56,765 nt of DNA from Paludibacteraceae bacterium (GCA_016297215.1 JAEDGZ010000013.1:1-56765), one strand, 5' to 3'. Positions 33,380-42,734 are shown, numbered from the stretch's first letter. Numbers and translations are program-made. Notes: generated by a model not told the origin, from the sequence alone.

Positions 33380-33420
33380 AACCATCCCCCTCCCTTTGTA
33401 GGGAGGGACGGGGTGGGTCT
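33380..33420. repeat. D element between the two skp genes
   Basis: CCATCCCCCTCCCTTTGTAG / GGGAGGGACGGGGTGGG can form a stem with a T-rich loop. A shorter relative (33951-33985, CTCCCCCGTTGTAGGGGGAG) fills the gap between skp 2 and bamA. Confidence 0.7.
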
Positions 33421-33422
33421 TT

Positions 33423-33941
33423 TTACTTCGCCCCTAATTTCTCCAGCACTTGGTCGCTGATATCCAACTTTCCGGACATGTATATCAGCGCGGGGTCTGC
33501 CGACCTATCGCGCACAATATCTATCTTCTTCTCGTTTGCCAACTCCTGTATGGCGGCATAAATATCGTCTTGAATGGGCTTTATCAATGCCTCGCGTTTC
33601 TTGAAGAGTTCGCCGTCTTTGCCGAAGTACTTGCGTTTCAGTTCCAGCACCTGCTGCTCTTTCTGCACAATCTCTTCCTCGCGGCGTTTGCGCATCTCGT
33701 CGGAGAGAAATATCTGCTCCGTCTGATAGTTGCTGCTCAGCACCCGCGCTTCCTGTGAGAGCGCATCTATCTCTTTCTGCCAACGCTTGGAAATGAGCGT
33801 CAGTTGCTCATTTGCAGACTCATACTGCGGCAGGTTCTTCAAGATATACTGCATATCGATATACGCTATCGACTGCTCTTTGGCAGCATAGCAACCCACT
33901 GCCATCACTGCACTGCACAATATAATAAATAGTCGTTTCAT
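33423..33941 (-). CDS. OmpH/Skp-family periplasmic chaperone, copy 2
   Basis: A 172-residue paralogue of the neighbouring Skp. Signal peptide MKRLFIILCSAVMAVGCYA (the Cys at 17 is followed by Tyr; not a clear lipobox), then IAYIDMQYILKNLPQYE, a charged coiled coil (about 40-125) and the final strand ALIYMSGKLDIS. It lies 45 bases downstream of bamA. Two tandem Skp proteins with differing coiled coils are usual in this phylum. Confidence 0.92.
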   Translation of the reverse strand: MKRLFIILCSAVMAVGCYAAKEQSIAYIDMQYILKNLPQYESANEQLTLISKRWQKEIDALSQEARVLSSNYQTEQIFLSDEMRKRREEEIVQKEQQVLELKRKYFGKDGELFKKREALIKPIQDDIYAAIQELANEKKIDIVRDRSADPALIYMSGKLDISDQVLEKLGAK

Positions 33942-33950
33942 ATCTTTTTT

Positions 33951-33985
33951 CTCCCCCGTTGTAGGGGGAGTCAGAGGGGGTCTTC
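33951..33985. repeat. D element between skp 2 and bamA
   Basis: CTCCCCCGTTGTAGGGGGAG palindrome followed by TCAGAGGGGGTC; it fills nearly the whole intercistronic gap. Confidence 0.7.
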
Positions 33986-33986
33986 C

Positions 33987-36668
33987 TTACAATTCCTGTC
34001 CCAAGATGAAGTGGAACTGAGAGCCGCCGTACTGCTTCGAGCCGTTGATTTCGTCAAATCCATAGCCCCAGTCGATACCCATCAGTCCGAACATCGGCAG
34101 GAAGATGCGCACACCCACGCCGGCACTGCGCTTCAGGTCAAACGGATTATAGTCCTTGATATCCGCATAGCAGTTTCCTGCCTCAATGAACGCCAATGCC
34201 CAGATGGTGGCGTTCTGCTCCAGCGAGATAGGATAGCGCAACTCCATGGTGAACTTGCTATATACATAACCCATGTTGCGTCCCGTCTGCGGGTCGTAGG
34301 GCGTGAGCGACCCCGACTGGTAACCGCGCATGGAGATATAGTCGGTAGAGTATGTGGAATAGCCCGACATACCGTCGCCGCCCATATAGAACGACTCAAA
34401 CGGCGATTTCGCGTACTTATTGTAATGCCCCAAGTAACCGAACTCCGCGCGGGTCATCAGCACCAACTTGCTGTCGCGGGTCAGCGGCGTGAACACCTTG
34501 CCCGAGAACTTCCACTTGTGGTACTCCAGCATGTTATACCGCTCCGAGGTGGTCATGTTGGCGTAGTTCTTCCCGTTCATCAGCGACCATGGCGGGGTGA
34601 TCTTCAGTCCGAGCGTGAACTGCGAACCGCGGCGAGTGTAGATGGGGTTGTCTATGCTCGAGCGCGAGAGTTGCAGGTTCAGCGAGAGGTTGTGGCACAT
34701 ACCGTTGGAAATCAGCAAGTAGGGCCAATCTTTCATCATATAGAGTTGGTAGGAGATATCGCCGTAGAAGGTGAAGTAATCATCGGGCCAGCGCAGACGC
34801 TTACCATATCCCACGCTCACGCCGAAGGTACGCATGTAGATATCCTTGTCGCTCTCCGTCTCTGCCAGCTGCTGGTAGTAGTCAGAATAGCCGTTGGCGT
34901 AATAATAACTCGAATAGGAGTTCACCAGTTGGTTATACGCTTCTGTGTAGCGCTTGGAATAGCCCGACTGCGAAGCGAAGAACACATTGACGCTCAGCGA
35001 GTTAGGACGCTTTCCGCCTAACCAAGGCTCCAAGAACGAGAGGCTCGCCGAAGTGTAGTAAACACCATTGGTGCGGGCGTTGATGGAGAAGGTCTGTCCT
35101 TCGCCCTGCGGCACGATGCGGTAGGCTTTCTTGTTAAACAGATTCTGTATCGCAAAGTTGGTGAATTTCAATCCGATAGAGCCCACCAGACCGCTGGCAC
35201 CCCACCCTAACGAGAACTCTATCTGGTCGCTCGACTTGGTCTCCAACTGGTAGGTGATGTCCACTGTTCCCTCCTCGGGATTAGGCTGGATATCAGGCAC
35301 TAACTTCTCTTGGTCGAAGTGCCCCATCTGGGCCAACTCGCGCAAGGAGCGCATGATGTCCGACTGCGAATACAACTGTCCGGGCTTGGTGTACAACTCG
35401 CGGCGAACCACATGCTCGTACACGCGCGTATTACCTACTATATTGATTTCGTTGATGGTAGCGGGCTTGCCCTCGTACATACGCATCTCAAAATCGATAC
35501 TGTCGTTCTCCACATTCACCTCCACGGGCTCCACGTTGAAGAACAGATAGCCTTGGTCGGTATAGAGTTTCGACACCGCGTCATCATCGTTCTGCAGGCG
35601 GTCGTTGATGGTCTTTAGGTTATAGACATCGCCTTTCTTCACGCCCAGCGTCGCGTCCAGCAACTCGTAGGGATACACTGTATTTCCCACCCAGTTCACG
35701 CTGCGGATATAGTATTTATCGCCCTCGCTGATGGTCATATACACGTCCACGCGCGTCGGGTCTTCGGGGTTCGGCACCACGCTGTCTGCCACTATGTACG
35801 CATCGCGGTAGCCTATCTCGTTGTATTTCTCTATCACCGCCGCCTTGTCGTTCTCGTATTCTTCGGCGACGAATTTCTTGGTGCGAAAGAGGTTGATGAT
35901 ATTGTTATCATTCGTCTTCTTCATCGCCTTGTTGATTTGGTTATGCGTCAGCGCCTCGTTGCCCGTGATGTAGATTTTCCCGACCTTGGTCTTTTCTTTC
36001 TTGTTCACGTTAATCGCCACCTTCACATACCCGGGGTGGTCTTGGTCTGCCTGCTGCAAGACAACAACCTCCGCGTTGTGGTAACCTTTCTCCGCAAAAT
36101 ACTTCTCTATCACGGTCTTTGCATGGTCGGAGAGGTTGGGCGTCATCTGACTGCCGTTGCGGATACCTACTTTCACCTCCACATCCTCTTTCTCGCTCTT
36201 TTTCAGTCCGTTATATATCACCTCCGACACCCTCGGGCGTTGCTTCAACGCTATCTCCAGCCATATCTTCTGCCCCTCTATCTTCTTGGCTTTTATCTTC
36301 ACATCCGAGAAGAGTCCTTGTTTCCAGAATCGTTTGATAGCCTTGGTTATCTGGTCGCCGGGCACCTCTATCTTGTCGCCTACTGCCAGTCCGGAGAAGC
36401 CGATGAGTACAAAATCCTCATAACTATCCGCACCCGTAACGCTTATCCCTGCTATCTCGTAGGTCTTGCGCTGGTAGGTGTATTCTATCTCTGGCAGGGG
36501 TTCGTCCTCCGCATCGCTGACGGAAACGCCTTCCTCCGCTTGCAGGGGTTGCTCCTCGCCGTCCTCGGGCAACGCCGTTGCCACCGAGTCTGCCGCCACC
36601 TGCGCCCGCAAAGCGACCGCAGTCAGCAAGCAAAACAACAACATGAATATATATCGACTATACGCCAT
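33987..36668 (-). CDS. bamA: Outer membrane protein assembly factor BamA
   Basis: An 893-residue Omp85-family insertase of the outer membrane, the core of the BAM complex. After a signal peptide and an acidic linker (about 25-65) come five POTRA domains (starting YEIAGISVTGADSYED; later VGKIYITGNEAL, YYIRSVNWVGNTVY and INEINIVGNTRVYEHVVRRE), then a 16-strand barrel from about residue 455 (FSLGWGASGLVGSIGLKF). The loop 6 motif is SMRGYQSGS. The last strand ends SQFHFILGQEL; the terminal residue is Leu. Neighbours uppS and skp are the usual partners. Confidence 0.97.
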   Translation of the reverse strand: MAYSRYIFMLLFCLLTAVALRAQVAADSVATALPEDGEEQPLQAEEGVSVSDAEDEPLPEIEYTYQRKTYEIAGISVTGADSYEDFVLIGFSGLAVGDKIEVPGDQITKAIKRFWKQGLFSDVKIKAKKIEGQKIWLEIALKQRPRVSEVIYNGLKKSEKEDVEVKVGIRNGSQMTPNLSDHAKTVIEKYFAEKGYHNAEVVVLQQADQDHPGYVKVAINVNKKEKTKVGKIYITGNEALTHNQINKAMKKTNDNNIINLFRTKKFVAEEYENDKAAVIEKYNEIGYRDAYIVADSVVPNPEDPTRVDVYMTISEGDKYYIRSVNWVGNTVYPYELLDATLGVKKGDVYNLKTINDRLQNDDDAVSKLYTDQGYLFFNVEPVEVNVENDSIDFEMRMYEGKPATINEINIVGNTRVYEHVVRRELYTKPGQLYSQSDIMRSLRELAQMGHFDQEKLVPDIQPNPEEGTVDITYQLETKSSDQIEFSLGWGASGLVGSIGLKFTNFAIQNLFNKKAYRIVPQGEGQTFSINARTNGVYYTSASLSFLEPWLGGKRPNSLSVNVFFASQSGYSKRYTEAYNQLVNSYSSYYYANGYSDYYQQLAETESDKDIYMRTFGVSVGYGKRLRWPDDYFTFYGDISYQLYMMKDWPYLLISNGMCHNLSLNLQLSRSSIDNPIYTRRGSQFTLGLKITPPWSLMNGKNYANMTTSERYNMLEYHKWKFSGKVFTPLTRDSKLVLMTRAEFGYLGHYNKYAKSPFESFYMGGDGMSGYSTYSTDYISMRGYQSGSLTPYDPQTGRNMGYVYSKFTMELRYPISLEQNATIWALAFIEAGNCYADIKDYNPFDLKRSAGVGVRIFLPMFGLMGIDWGYGFDEINGSKQYGGSQFHFILGQEL

Positions 36669-36669
36669 T

Positions 36670-36722
36670 TGCTATTAGCAATGCCCCTCTTAATTCTTAA
36701 TTCTTAATTCTTAATTCTTAAT
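36670..36722. repeat. H-family element between uppS and bamA
   Basis: Five TTAATTC-type units after GCAATGCCCCTC; it also overlaps the uppS stop codon region. Confidence 0.75.
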
Positions 36723-37460
36723 CAATACTTGCTCGCTCGTCTTGCCGAATCGGCGCTCGCGGTGTTGGTAATCCACTATCGCCTTGCCAAACTCCTCTTC
36801 CGTGAACTCCGGCCACAGGCAGTCGGTGAAGTACAACTCCGAGTAAGCCAACTGCCACAAGAGGAAGTTGCTTATCCTCAACTCGCCGCTCGTGCGTATC
36901 AGCAGGTCGGGGTCAGGCATACCCGCCGTGGTCATCAGCGACGACACCAGTTCTTCGTTCACGTCCTCCGCTTTCAGTTCACCCGTCTGCGCTTTGCGCA
37001 CTGCCGCCTGCATAGCGTTCGTTATCTCCCATCGCGCGGAGTAACTGAGGGCTATCACCAGTCGCAGCCCCGTGTTGCCGCTCGTCTCCTCCATACACTG
37101 CTCGAACTTGCGCTTTGCACCCTCCGGCAGCCGCTCCGTATCGCCTATGGTCAGCAGCCGCACATTGTTCTTCATCAGCGTCGGCGTCTCTTTGGCGATG
37201 GTATCCACCAGCAGCGTCATCAGCGCGTCCACCTCCTCTTTCGGACGATTCCAATTCTCCGTGGAGAAAGTGTAGAGGGTCAGATACTGAATCCCCAACT
37301 CCGCCGCCGTCTCTGTGATACGGTGCACGGTCTCCACACCCTGCTTGTGCCCGTACATACGTGCCAAGCCCTGCTTCTTTGCCCACCTGCCGTTGCCATC
37401 CATGATGATAGCCACGTGCCGCGGCATACGCGCTTTGTCTATTTGCGATTGATAGTTCAT
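36711..37460 (-). CDS. uppS: Isoprenyl transferase (undecaprenyl diphosphate synthase)
   Basis: A 249-residue cis-prenyltransferase making the C55 lipid carrier for cell-wall and surface polysaccharide synthesis. MPRHVAIIMDGNGRWAKKQG is the catalytic P-loop with the Asp; YLTLYTFSTENWNRPKEEVD and ALSYSARWEI follow; PDPDLLIRTSGELRISNFLLWQ is the second signature, and ELYFTDCLWPEF the closing region. The length is normal. It lies between the porG-like gene and bamA on the same strand. Confidence 0.97.
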   Translation of the reverse strand: MNYQSQIDKARMPRHVAIIMDGNGRWAKKQGLARMYGHKQGVETVHRITETAAELGIQYLTLYTFSTENWNRPKEEVDALMTLLVDTIAKETPTLMKNNVRLLTIGDTERLPEGAKRKFEQCMEETSGNTGLRLVIALSYSARWEITNAMQAAVRKAQTGELKAEDVNEELVSSLMTTAGMPDPDLLIRTSGELRISNFLLWQLAYSELYFTDCLWPEFTEEEFGKAIVDYQHRERRFGKTSEQVLIKN

Positions 37461-37478
37461 ATAGTAGTCAGTGGTTAG

Positions 37479-37508
37479 TGTCCGGGTACGCAGGCGTCCT
37501 CGCCTGCT
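37479..37508 (-). repeat. Palindrome A copy between uppS and the porG-like gene
   Basis: TGTCCGGGTACGCAGG, AGGA-loop subtype, in reverse orientation; a one-base change (GTACGC for GTGCGC) is shared with the copy at 46177 in murI. Confidence 0.9.
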
Positions 37509-37536
37509 ATAAGTGCTTAGTGGTTATTGGTCAGCG

Positions 37537-37576
37537 GTCAGAGCATGGGCACTCATAATTCATAATTCATAATTAT
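37537..37576. repeat. H-family element downstream of the porG-like gene
   Basis: CAGAGCATGGGCACTCATAA and ATTCATAATTCATAATT; same centre as at 42820 and 26830. Confidence 0.7.
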
Positions 37577-37581
37577 CACCC

Positions 37582-38295
37582 TCACTCGCACAATGCACAA
37601 ATTTTCCTGTCTTTTGCAAACTCAAAAACTATGCCAACCGTGAGTTGCGAGGTAACATCATTGTTCGAAAAATTACTGCCGTTTAAGTTATGTGCATTGT
37701 TCAACTCATCTATACCTTCCAGATTATCAGCAAAATACACGTTATGTTGCCATGCAGCTTGCAACTGCCATCTATCTGCAATTTTCCACTTCACGCCCAC
37801 CACAAAAGGCACATACACTTGCACCACAGGGCTATACCCTCGCCATGCCCAATTCGGCTCCATACACATCCCGATGCCTATTCCCACTCCGATATAAGGC
37901 GTTATAGGCTTTATCCGCTCATCGTACTGACGCACTCCGAACCGAAAGAAATTGAACTCTCCCACAACATCCACATTCACCATCTGCGTCTCCCAAGGTT
38001 GTCCGAGTACGTTTACTGGGGACGCGGTCGTCTCGCCCGCGGTAAATTGCCCCTTGATATGGTGCGCCAAGCCCTTCACTTGCAGTGCCCATCGCTGGTC
38101 GAACTTGTAGCGGAAATGCAAACCATACGCCTCGCGCACATCCTGAAACACGTACTCCGTCGCATCGCCCGCATAGTATCCGCAGCCTCCTTGCAGTCCC
38201 AACTCACAGCGATACATCCGCTCCGTCTGCGCGCTCACGCTCATTGCCCAAGCGGCGCAAGTCCACAATACAATATTTCGCAACTTCTTATCCAA
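37582..38295 (-). CDS. DUF6089/PorG-like outer-membrane beta-barrel protein
   Basis: A 237-residue exported barrel protein. The signal peptide ends near SVSAQ, and the mature part shows alternating strands (YRCELGLQGGCGYYAGDATE, FRYKFDQRWALQVKGLAH, EFNFFRFGVRQYD, ITPYIGVGIGIGM) typical of DUF6089, the family of PorG, a component of the type IX secretion core in Porphyromonas. Its place directly before uppS-bamA-skp-skp is the known Bacteroidetes order. The start codon is TTG at 38293-38295, giving a good signal peptide and a ~20-base leader from the promoter at 38323. Residues 85-94 (TAGETTASPV) are encoded by a degraded palindrome B. It may serve T9SS, but that is inferred from family and neighbours. 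Confidence 0.82.
   Translation of the reverse strand: MDKKLRNIVLWTCAAWAMSVSAQTERMYRCELGLQGGCGYYAGDATEYVFQDVREAYGLHFRYKFDQRWALQVKGLAHHIKGQFTAGETTASPVNVLGQPWETQMVNVDVVGEFNFFRFGVRQYDERIKPITPYIGVGIGIGMCMEPNWAWRGYSPVVQVYVPFVVGVKWKIADRWQLQAAWQHNVYFADNLEGIDELNNAHNLNGSNFSNNDVTSQLTVGIVFEFAKDRKICALCE
38014..38042 (-). repeat. Degraded palindrome B inside the porG-like gene
   Basis: ACTGGGGACGCGGTCGTCTC and the rest match palindrome B at about 25 of 29 positions. Translated it gives TAGETTASPV, where an exact B in this frame gives PAGETPASPV. Confidence 0.7.
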
Positions 38296-38322
38296 TGCCT
38301 ACAATTCTCCAAAATGAGCGTG

Positions 38323-38354
38323 CAAAGATACAAAAAAACTACGGAATTTCCAAA
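38323..38354 (-). promoter_or_regulatory. Promoter of the porG-uppS-bamA-skp block
   Basis: Minus strand TTTG, 20 bases, TATCTTTG, about 25 bases upstream of the TTG start of the porG-like gene. Confidence 0.8.
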
Positions 38355-38534
38355 TATATTGCTTACAAAATAAAAAAATAGTGCCATTTTACCAAAAATT
38401 AACGATAAACACGCTTTTTGACAAAATGACACTTGCATATTCAGAGGTTATTCTAAGGGGAAAGAAAGGGTCTAATAAGGGTCTATACCTTTTTTTCTTA
38501 ATAACACATTGTTAGCAGATCCCTCTCTTTGCTA

Positions 38535-39929
38535 TCATTTCTGTATCAGCATGCGGAAGGCGTCTGCCACTTTGCCTACGGCGACCACCTCTATGCGGAA
38601 GCGTTTGGACAAGCCCTGTTGCTGCTGCTCGGGGATGATGATACGGCGGAAGCCTAATTTCTCCGCCTCTTGTATGCGCTGCTCTATGCGGTTCACAGGG
38701 CGAATCTCGCCTGCCAAGCCCACCTCGCCCGTCAGGCAGGTGTCGGCATCGAGCGCGATATCCATGTTCGACGACAATACCGCCGCCAGCACTGCCAAGT
38801 CTATCGCGGGATCGTTTACCCGCAAGCCGCCGGCGATATTCAAAAACACATCTTTCTGCAGCAACTTAAAGCCCACGCGCTTCTCCAACACGGCAAGCAG
38901 CATGTTCAGCCTGCGGCTGTCGAAGCCCGTGCAGGAGCGTTGCGGAGTGCCGTAAGCCGCCGACGACACCAGCGCCTGCACCTCTATCAAGAAAGGTCTC
39001 ACCCCCTCCACCGCCGCCGCGATGGCAATGCCCGACAAGCCCTCGCGCGCCGTAGAGAGCAACATCTCGCTCGGGTTGGTAACCTCGCGCAAGCCGTCTT
39101 GCCGCATCTCGTAGATACCCAACTCCGATGTGCTGCCGAAGCGGTTCTTCTGGCTGCGCAACATACGATACACATAATGTTGGTCGCCCTCGAACTGCAA
39201 CACCGTATCCACGATATGCTCCAGCACTTTCGGACCTGCCAGCGAGCCTTCTTTGTTGATATGCCCGATGATGAAGAAGGGGATGTTCTGCTCCTTGGCA
39301 AACTGTAAGATGCGTGTGGCGCACTCCCGCACTTGGCTCAGGCTGCCGATACTCGCCTCCACCGCCTCGCTGCCGACGGTCTGTATCGAGTCTATCACCA
39401 CCACCTCGGGCTGCAACTCCTTCACGCAACCCAGTATGCGTTCGAGGCTGGTCTCGCTCATGATATACAGGTTATCCGCCTTGCCTGCCAAGCGCTCTGC
39501 CCGCAGTTTCAGTTGCCGCTCACTCTCCTCGCCGCTGGCATAAAAGGTCTTGCGCTCGCCCATCTGCAGCAGCACTTGCAGCGCCAGCGTCGATTTGCCT
39601 ATCCCGGGCTCGCCGCCTAAGAGCACCAGCGACCCGGGCACTAATCCCCCGCCCAGCACACGGTTCAGTTCGCCGTTGTGCATGTCTATCCGCATCTCCT
39701 CGGTAGCGACTATCTCTTGCAGCCGCTGCGGCAGGCTGTTGCCACGCGCGCGAATACCCTTGCCGCCACCGTTGCCGAACAAGCCGCCGCCTGCGCCGCT
39801 CGCGGTGTAAGCGTCCTCCACTTCCTCCTCATAAGTACCCCACTCGCCGCACACAGGACAACGCCCTAACATCTGCGGCGCCTTCGCCCCGCAGTTCGAA
39901 CAAACGTATGTAACTTTCGGCTTTGCCAT
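38535..39929 (-). CDS. radA: DNA repair protein RadA/Sms
   Basis: A 464-residue RadA (Sms), a RecA-like branch-migration helicase in recombination repair. The N-terminal C4 zinc finger is CSNCGAKAPQMLGRCPVC; Walker A is LLGGEPGIGKST; Walker B lies in VVVIDSIQTV; the RadA-specific SQKNRFGSTSELGIYEM is present; the C-terminal Lon-like domain follows from about 270 (IDLAVLAAVLSS). A glycine-rich linker (SGAGGGLFGNGGGKG) between the zinc finger and ATPase is a little unusual. It ends 6 bases after the stop of rnz on the same strand. Confidence 0.97.
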   Translation of the reverse strand: MAKPKVTYVCSNCGAKAPQMLGRCPVCGEWGTYEEEVEDAYTASGAGGGLFGNGGGKGIRARGNSLPQRLQEIVATEEMRIDMHNGELNRVLGGGLVPGSLVLLGGEPGIGKSTLALQVLLQMGERKTFYASGEESERQLKLRAERLAGKADNLYIMSETSLERILGCVKELQPEVVVIDSIQTVGSEAVEASIGSLSQVRECATRILQFAKEQNIPFFIIGHINKEGSLAGPKVLEHIVDTVLQFEGDQHYVYRMLRSQKNRFGSTSELGIYEMRQDGLREVTNPSEMLLSTAREGLSGIAIAAAVEGVRPFLIEVQALVSSAAYGTPQRSCTGFDSRRLNMLLAVLEKRVGFKLLQKDVFLNIAGGLRVNDPAIDLAVLAAVLSSNMDIALDADTCLTGEVGLAGEIRPVNRIEQRIQEAEKLGFRRIIIPEQQQQGLSKRFRIEVVAVGKVADAFRMLIQK

Positions 39930-39935
39930 AGGCTG

Positions 39936-40745
39936 TTAGTGATTCGGAGTATTCAGAGTATTCAGAGAGTAGGTTTTTCGCTCTTCCGCTAAGATAGTGT
40001 TCTCGAAGATGGGTTTTGTCTCTTCGAGGAAGAGCGTTTGGTCAAGGACGCGGGCGGAGAAGTGCCCGATTATCAGTTGCTTGACCTGCGCCTTCTGCGC
40101 TATCGTTGCCGCCTCGGCTGCCGTAGAGTGCATCACCACCTTGCAGCGGTCTGCCTGCTCTTGCAGGAAAGTCGCCTCGTGATAAAGCGTCTCCACGCCC
40201 TCGATAATCGGCACTATCTTCTCGCTGTACATCGTGTCGGAGCAGTAGGCATAACGTTTCATGGGCTCGCTGTCGCGGTGGTGCTCGGTGAAGAGAAAGC
40301 CGCAGCAGGGCACAGAATGCTTGAGCGGAATCGTCTCCACCGTAACTGTCCTGTCTTCGTATATCACCTCATGCTTGCGCGGGTTGATGGCATGAAAAAC
40401 CACCTCGTAGGGCAGGTCGCTGCAGTAGTAGTCTAACCACGGGCGGAGCAACCCTTCCAAGTCGGCATGGGCATAGATATGCATGGGCTGCGTGCGGCGG
40501 AGCATGCCCAAGGTGGAGAGCAAGCCTATCAAGCCGAAGCAGTGGTCACCGTGCAGGTGCGAGATGAAGATATTGTACAGCCGCGCTGTCCGTGTGCCGA
40601 GGCGCTGCATGGTAATCTGTACCCCCTCGCCGCAGTCTATCATAAACGACTTGTCGCACAAGTCGAGTATCTGCCCCGATGGCGAGTTGGTCATCGTCGG
40701 CTTGGCGCTTCCGCAGCCTAATATGGTCAGTTTACAGTCGGACAT
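39936..40745 (-). CDS. rnz: Ribonuclease Z (tRNA 3' endonuclease)
   Basis: A 269-residue metallo-beta-lactamase fold RNase that trims tRNA 3' trailers. I start at MSDCKLTILGCGSA (40745); an upstream ATG would overlap the end of the DUF4954 gene. GSAKPT and the zinc motif FISHLHGDHCFGL are at the N-terminus; YCSDTMYSEKIV carries the central Asp; LIIGHFSAR the last His. It is slightly shorter than the ~300 residues usual in the phylum, with the short exosite arm seen around DLPYEVVFHAINPRKHEV. It matters here because the tRNA-Leu(GAG) gene at 56536 appears not to encode CCA. Confidence 0.93.
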   Translation of the reverse strand: MSDCKLTILGCGSAKPTMTNSPSGQILDLCDKSFMIDCGEGVQITMQRLGTRTARLYNIFISHLHGDHCFGLIGLLSTLGMLRRTQPMHIYAHADLEGLLRPWLDYYCSDLPYEVVFHAINPRKHEVIYEDRTVTVETIPLKHSVPCCGFLFTEHHRDSEPMKRYAYCSDTMYSEKIVPIIEGVETLYHEATFLQEQADRCKVVMHSTAAEAATIAQKAQVKQLIIGHFSARVLDQTLFLEETKPIFENTILAEERKTYSLNTLNTPNH

Positions 40746-40756
40746 AGAGTGATATA

Positions 40757-42733
40757 TCACAGTGTCAATAGTTTTTCCTTCACGCTTTCGCCCAAAGCGG
40801 TCTTGCGGTCGATATGCTCGAGTACGGCTTTCACGAAGGAGTTGCTCTCGAAGGAGCCGCGCACCGACTCGAAGTCGGCTTGCTGCTGCCTGCGGTCGCC
40901 GTCCACGCCGAAGCCCGTCTGGCTATTGAGGTTAAACTCCTTGCGGGCATCGTCATACACCATCTTATCCAGTCTGACAACGGCGTCTTTCCATTCCTCC
41001 ACGGTCTTGAGCACCTGCTCCACGCTCACTTCCGCCACCGAGCAGCCCCATACTTGCTCCAACTTATCCACCGCCCAAGTCCACTCGTAGGAGTAGTAGC
41101 GCTCATGCATCTCGCGGAAGCGGTCTTGTATCTGTTCGTGCGTCATACCGCCCTGCTCTATGTCGTCCATCAGGCGCGTTACCTCCGAGCGGGGGGCTAT
41201 CAAGCCTGCCAAGTCCACCCAGTCGCCTGTCCCCACGGCGCTGTCGGGTTGCAATGCCGCCCGCAGGTCGGCAAGGCTATGAATCTCTGCCTTCTCGATA
41301 CGCGAGATAAGCGAGTTGCCCAAGAACTTCGCGATACCAATACTATATAGTTCGCGCCCGTGCGTGAGCGAGGAGTTGCGTATCTTGCAGTTGTTGTAGC
41401 CATACACCTCCGTGTTCTCGCCGCTCAGTTGCTGCAACTCGTTGAGCACTTCCCTGCCGCGCCACATCTTCTGCACCGTATAGGGCGAGAGGAGGTTGAA
41501 GTTGATGAAGTCCAGTTTGTCGGGGTCTTTGCGGTTGTCGCGCTTGGGCCATTTCTGCGCATCGCGGATGGTGCCCACCGTGCGGAGGTTTGCCCCGGGC
41601 ACCAGATACGACTCCGACTGGTTCTCTATCAGGTAGGAGAAGGGCAGGTCGGCGGTGTCCGCATGGTGCGTATGCCGCCCCATCACGAGCGAGAATGCGC
41701 CTATCTTCGACGGCCAGAGCAAGTAACTGTCCGAGGTCGTCTTCGCCCCGCGCTCCGCAATACCTTGGTGGATAGGACCTAACTTATACATGTGATTCGA
41801 CTGGTTGCTGCCCGAGCCGGCGTTCAGGAAAGAGAACATACCCGCTATCAGCAGGGTCGACTTATGGTGCGTTACCGTGTACGGTCCGGCGAAGATAGCA
41901 CATGCCTCGCCGTGCATACCTTGGCAGTTGCTAAAGAAGAGCGATTCGCCCGCCGAGTAGTGTTTGTCGAAGATACAGCCTTGCCCCACGAAGCACTTAT
42001 CCACCAGCGTCGAGTCGCCTATCTCCACGCCCGACGAGATGATGAAATCGGTGCATTTCACGCCGCTGCCCAACTTCACGGGTGCGGCGGCATTGGAGTT
42101 GACGGAGCCGTTTTTCAGACGCGACACGCCCACCAACTGCGCGTTGTCGCCGATACGCACGTTCTTGATACTGCCGCAGTTGAGGATGCAGACGTTGTTG
42201 CCTATCACGCCCATCGTGTCGGCTTGGGCCTCCGCGTAGTCGTCCACCATCTTCTCTAAGGTCTCGATGAGCACAGGGCGGTGGCGGTAGAGCGTCATCA
42301 CGTAGGCGAGGCTGGCGCTCAGACGGTCGAAGATAGGTATCTCTCGGCCGCCGCCCTCGTTCATCACAGGCACGCGCACGCCGTTGCCGAAGGTAGTCTT
42401 GCCATCCACGAGGATAGAGTTCACGTTCTCGATACAAGTGTCGTTGCCGATACGGTAGTTGGCAATGTAGTTGTGGATATTATAGAGGTGTACGTTGTCG
42501 CCTATCTCGCAGTTGTGGAGTATGGCATGCTGAATGCCGGCATGCACGCTCAGCCCGCCGGGGAGGTCAAACTCGCGATTGAACACACCCATCTTCACCG
42601 TGCCGGAGAACTGCACATCGCGCACGAAAGCAGCGTCAAAGCCGTCTTTCACCCACACCTCGCGCCAGTTTTTTGCCGAGCAACCTTGCGCTATCAGTTG
42701 CGCCTGCTCTATGTTTGTCAAGTTTCTATACAT
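40757..42733 (-). CDS. DUF4954 family protein with left-handed beta-helix
   Basis: A 658-residue DUF4954 protein of unknown biochemical role, widespread in Bacteroidetes. Hexapeptide-type repeats run through about 60-260 (HNCEIGDNVHLYNIHNYIA, NVRIGDNAQLVGVSRLKNGS, SSGVEIGDSTLVDKCFVGQG), the hallmark of a left-handed beta-helix as in sugar-nucleotide acyl- or nucleotidyltransferases. A second part has GRHTHHADTADLPFSYLIEN and a helical C-terminus with a conserved SYEWTWAVDKLEQVWG. The fold suggests sugar nucleotide modification, but no activity is known to me. It is followed closely by rnz. Confidence 0.9.
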   Translation of the reverse strand: MYRNLTNIEQAQLIAQGCSAKNWREVWVKDGFDAAFVRDVQFSGTVKMGVFNREFDLPGGLSVHAGIQHAILHNCEIGDNVHLYNIHNYIANYRIGNDTCIENVNSILVDGKTTFGNGVRVPVMNEGGGREIPIFDRLSASLAYVMTLYRHRPVLIETLEKMVDDYAEAQADTMGVIGNNVCILNCGSIKNVRIGDNAQLVGVSRLKNGSVNSNAAAPVKLGSGVKCTDFIISSGVEIGDSTLVDKCFVGQGCIFDKHYSAGESLFFSNCQGMHGEACAIFAGPYTVTHHKSTLLIAGMFSFLNAGSGSNQSNHMYKLGPIHQGIAERGAKTTSDSYLLWPSKIGAFSLVMGRHTHHADTADLPFSYLIENQSESYLVPGANLRTVGTIRDAQKWPKRDNRKDPDKLDFINFNLLSPYTVQKMWRGREVLNELQQLSGENTEVYGYNNCKIRNSSLTHGRELYSIGIAKFLGNSLISRIEKAEIHSLADLRAALQPDSAVGTGDWVDLAGLIAPRSEVTRLMDDIEQGGMTHEQIQDRFREMHERYYSYEWTWAVDKLEQVWGCSVAEVSVEQVLKTVEEWKDAVVRLDKMVYDDARKEFNLNSQTGFGVDGDRRQQQADFESVRGSFESNSFVKAVLEHIDRKTALGESVKEKLLTL

Positions 42734-42734
42734 A

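Noticed and set aside
34011..35021. Long open frame opposite bamA (and similar frames opposite radA, DUF4954, the secreted proteins and carB)
   Set aside because: They are reverse-strand shadows of well-supported genes in GC-rich DNA and have no recognisable domains or promoters.
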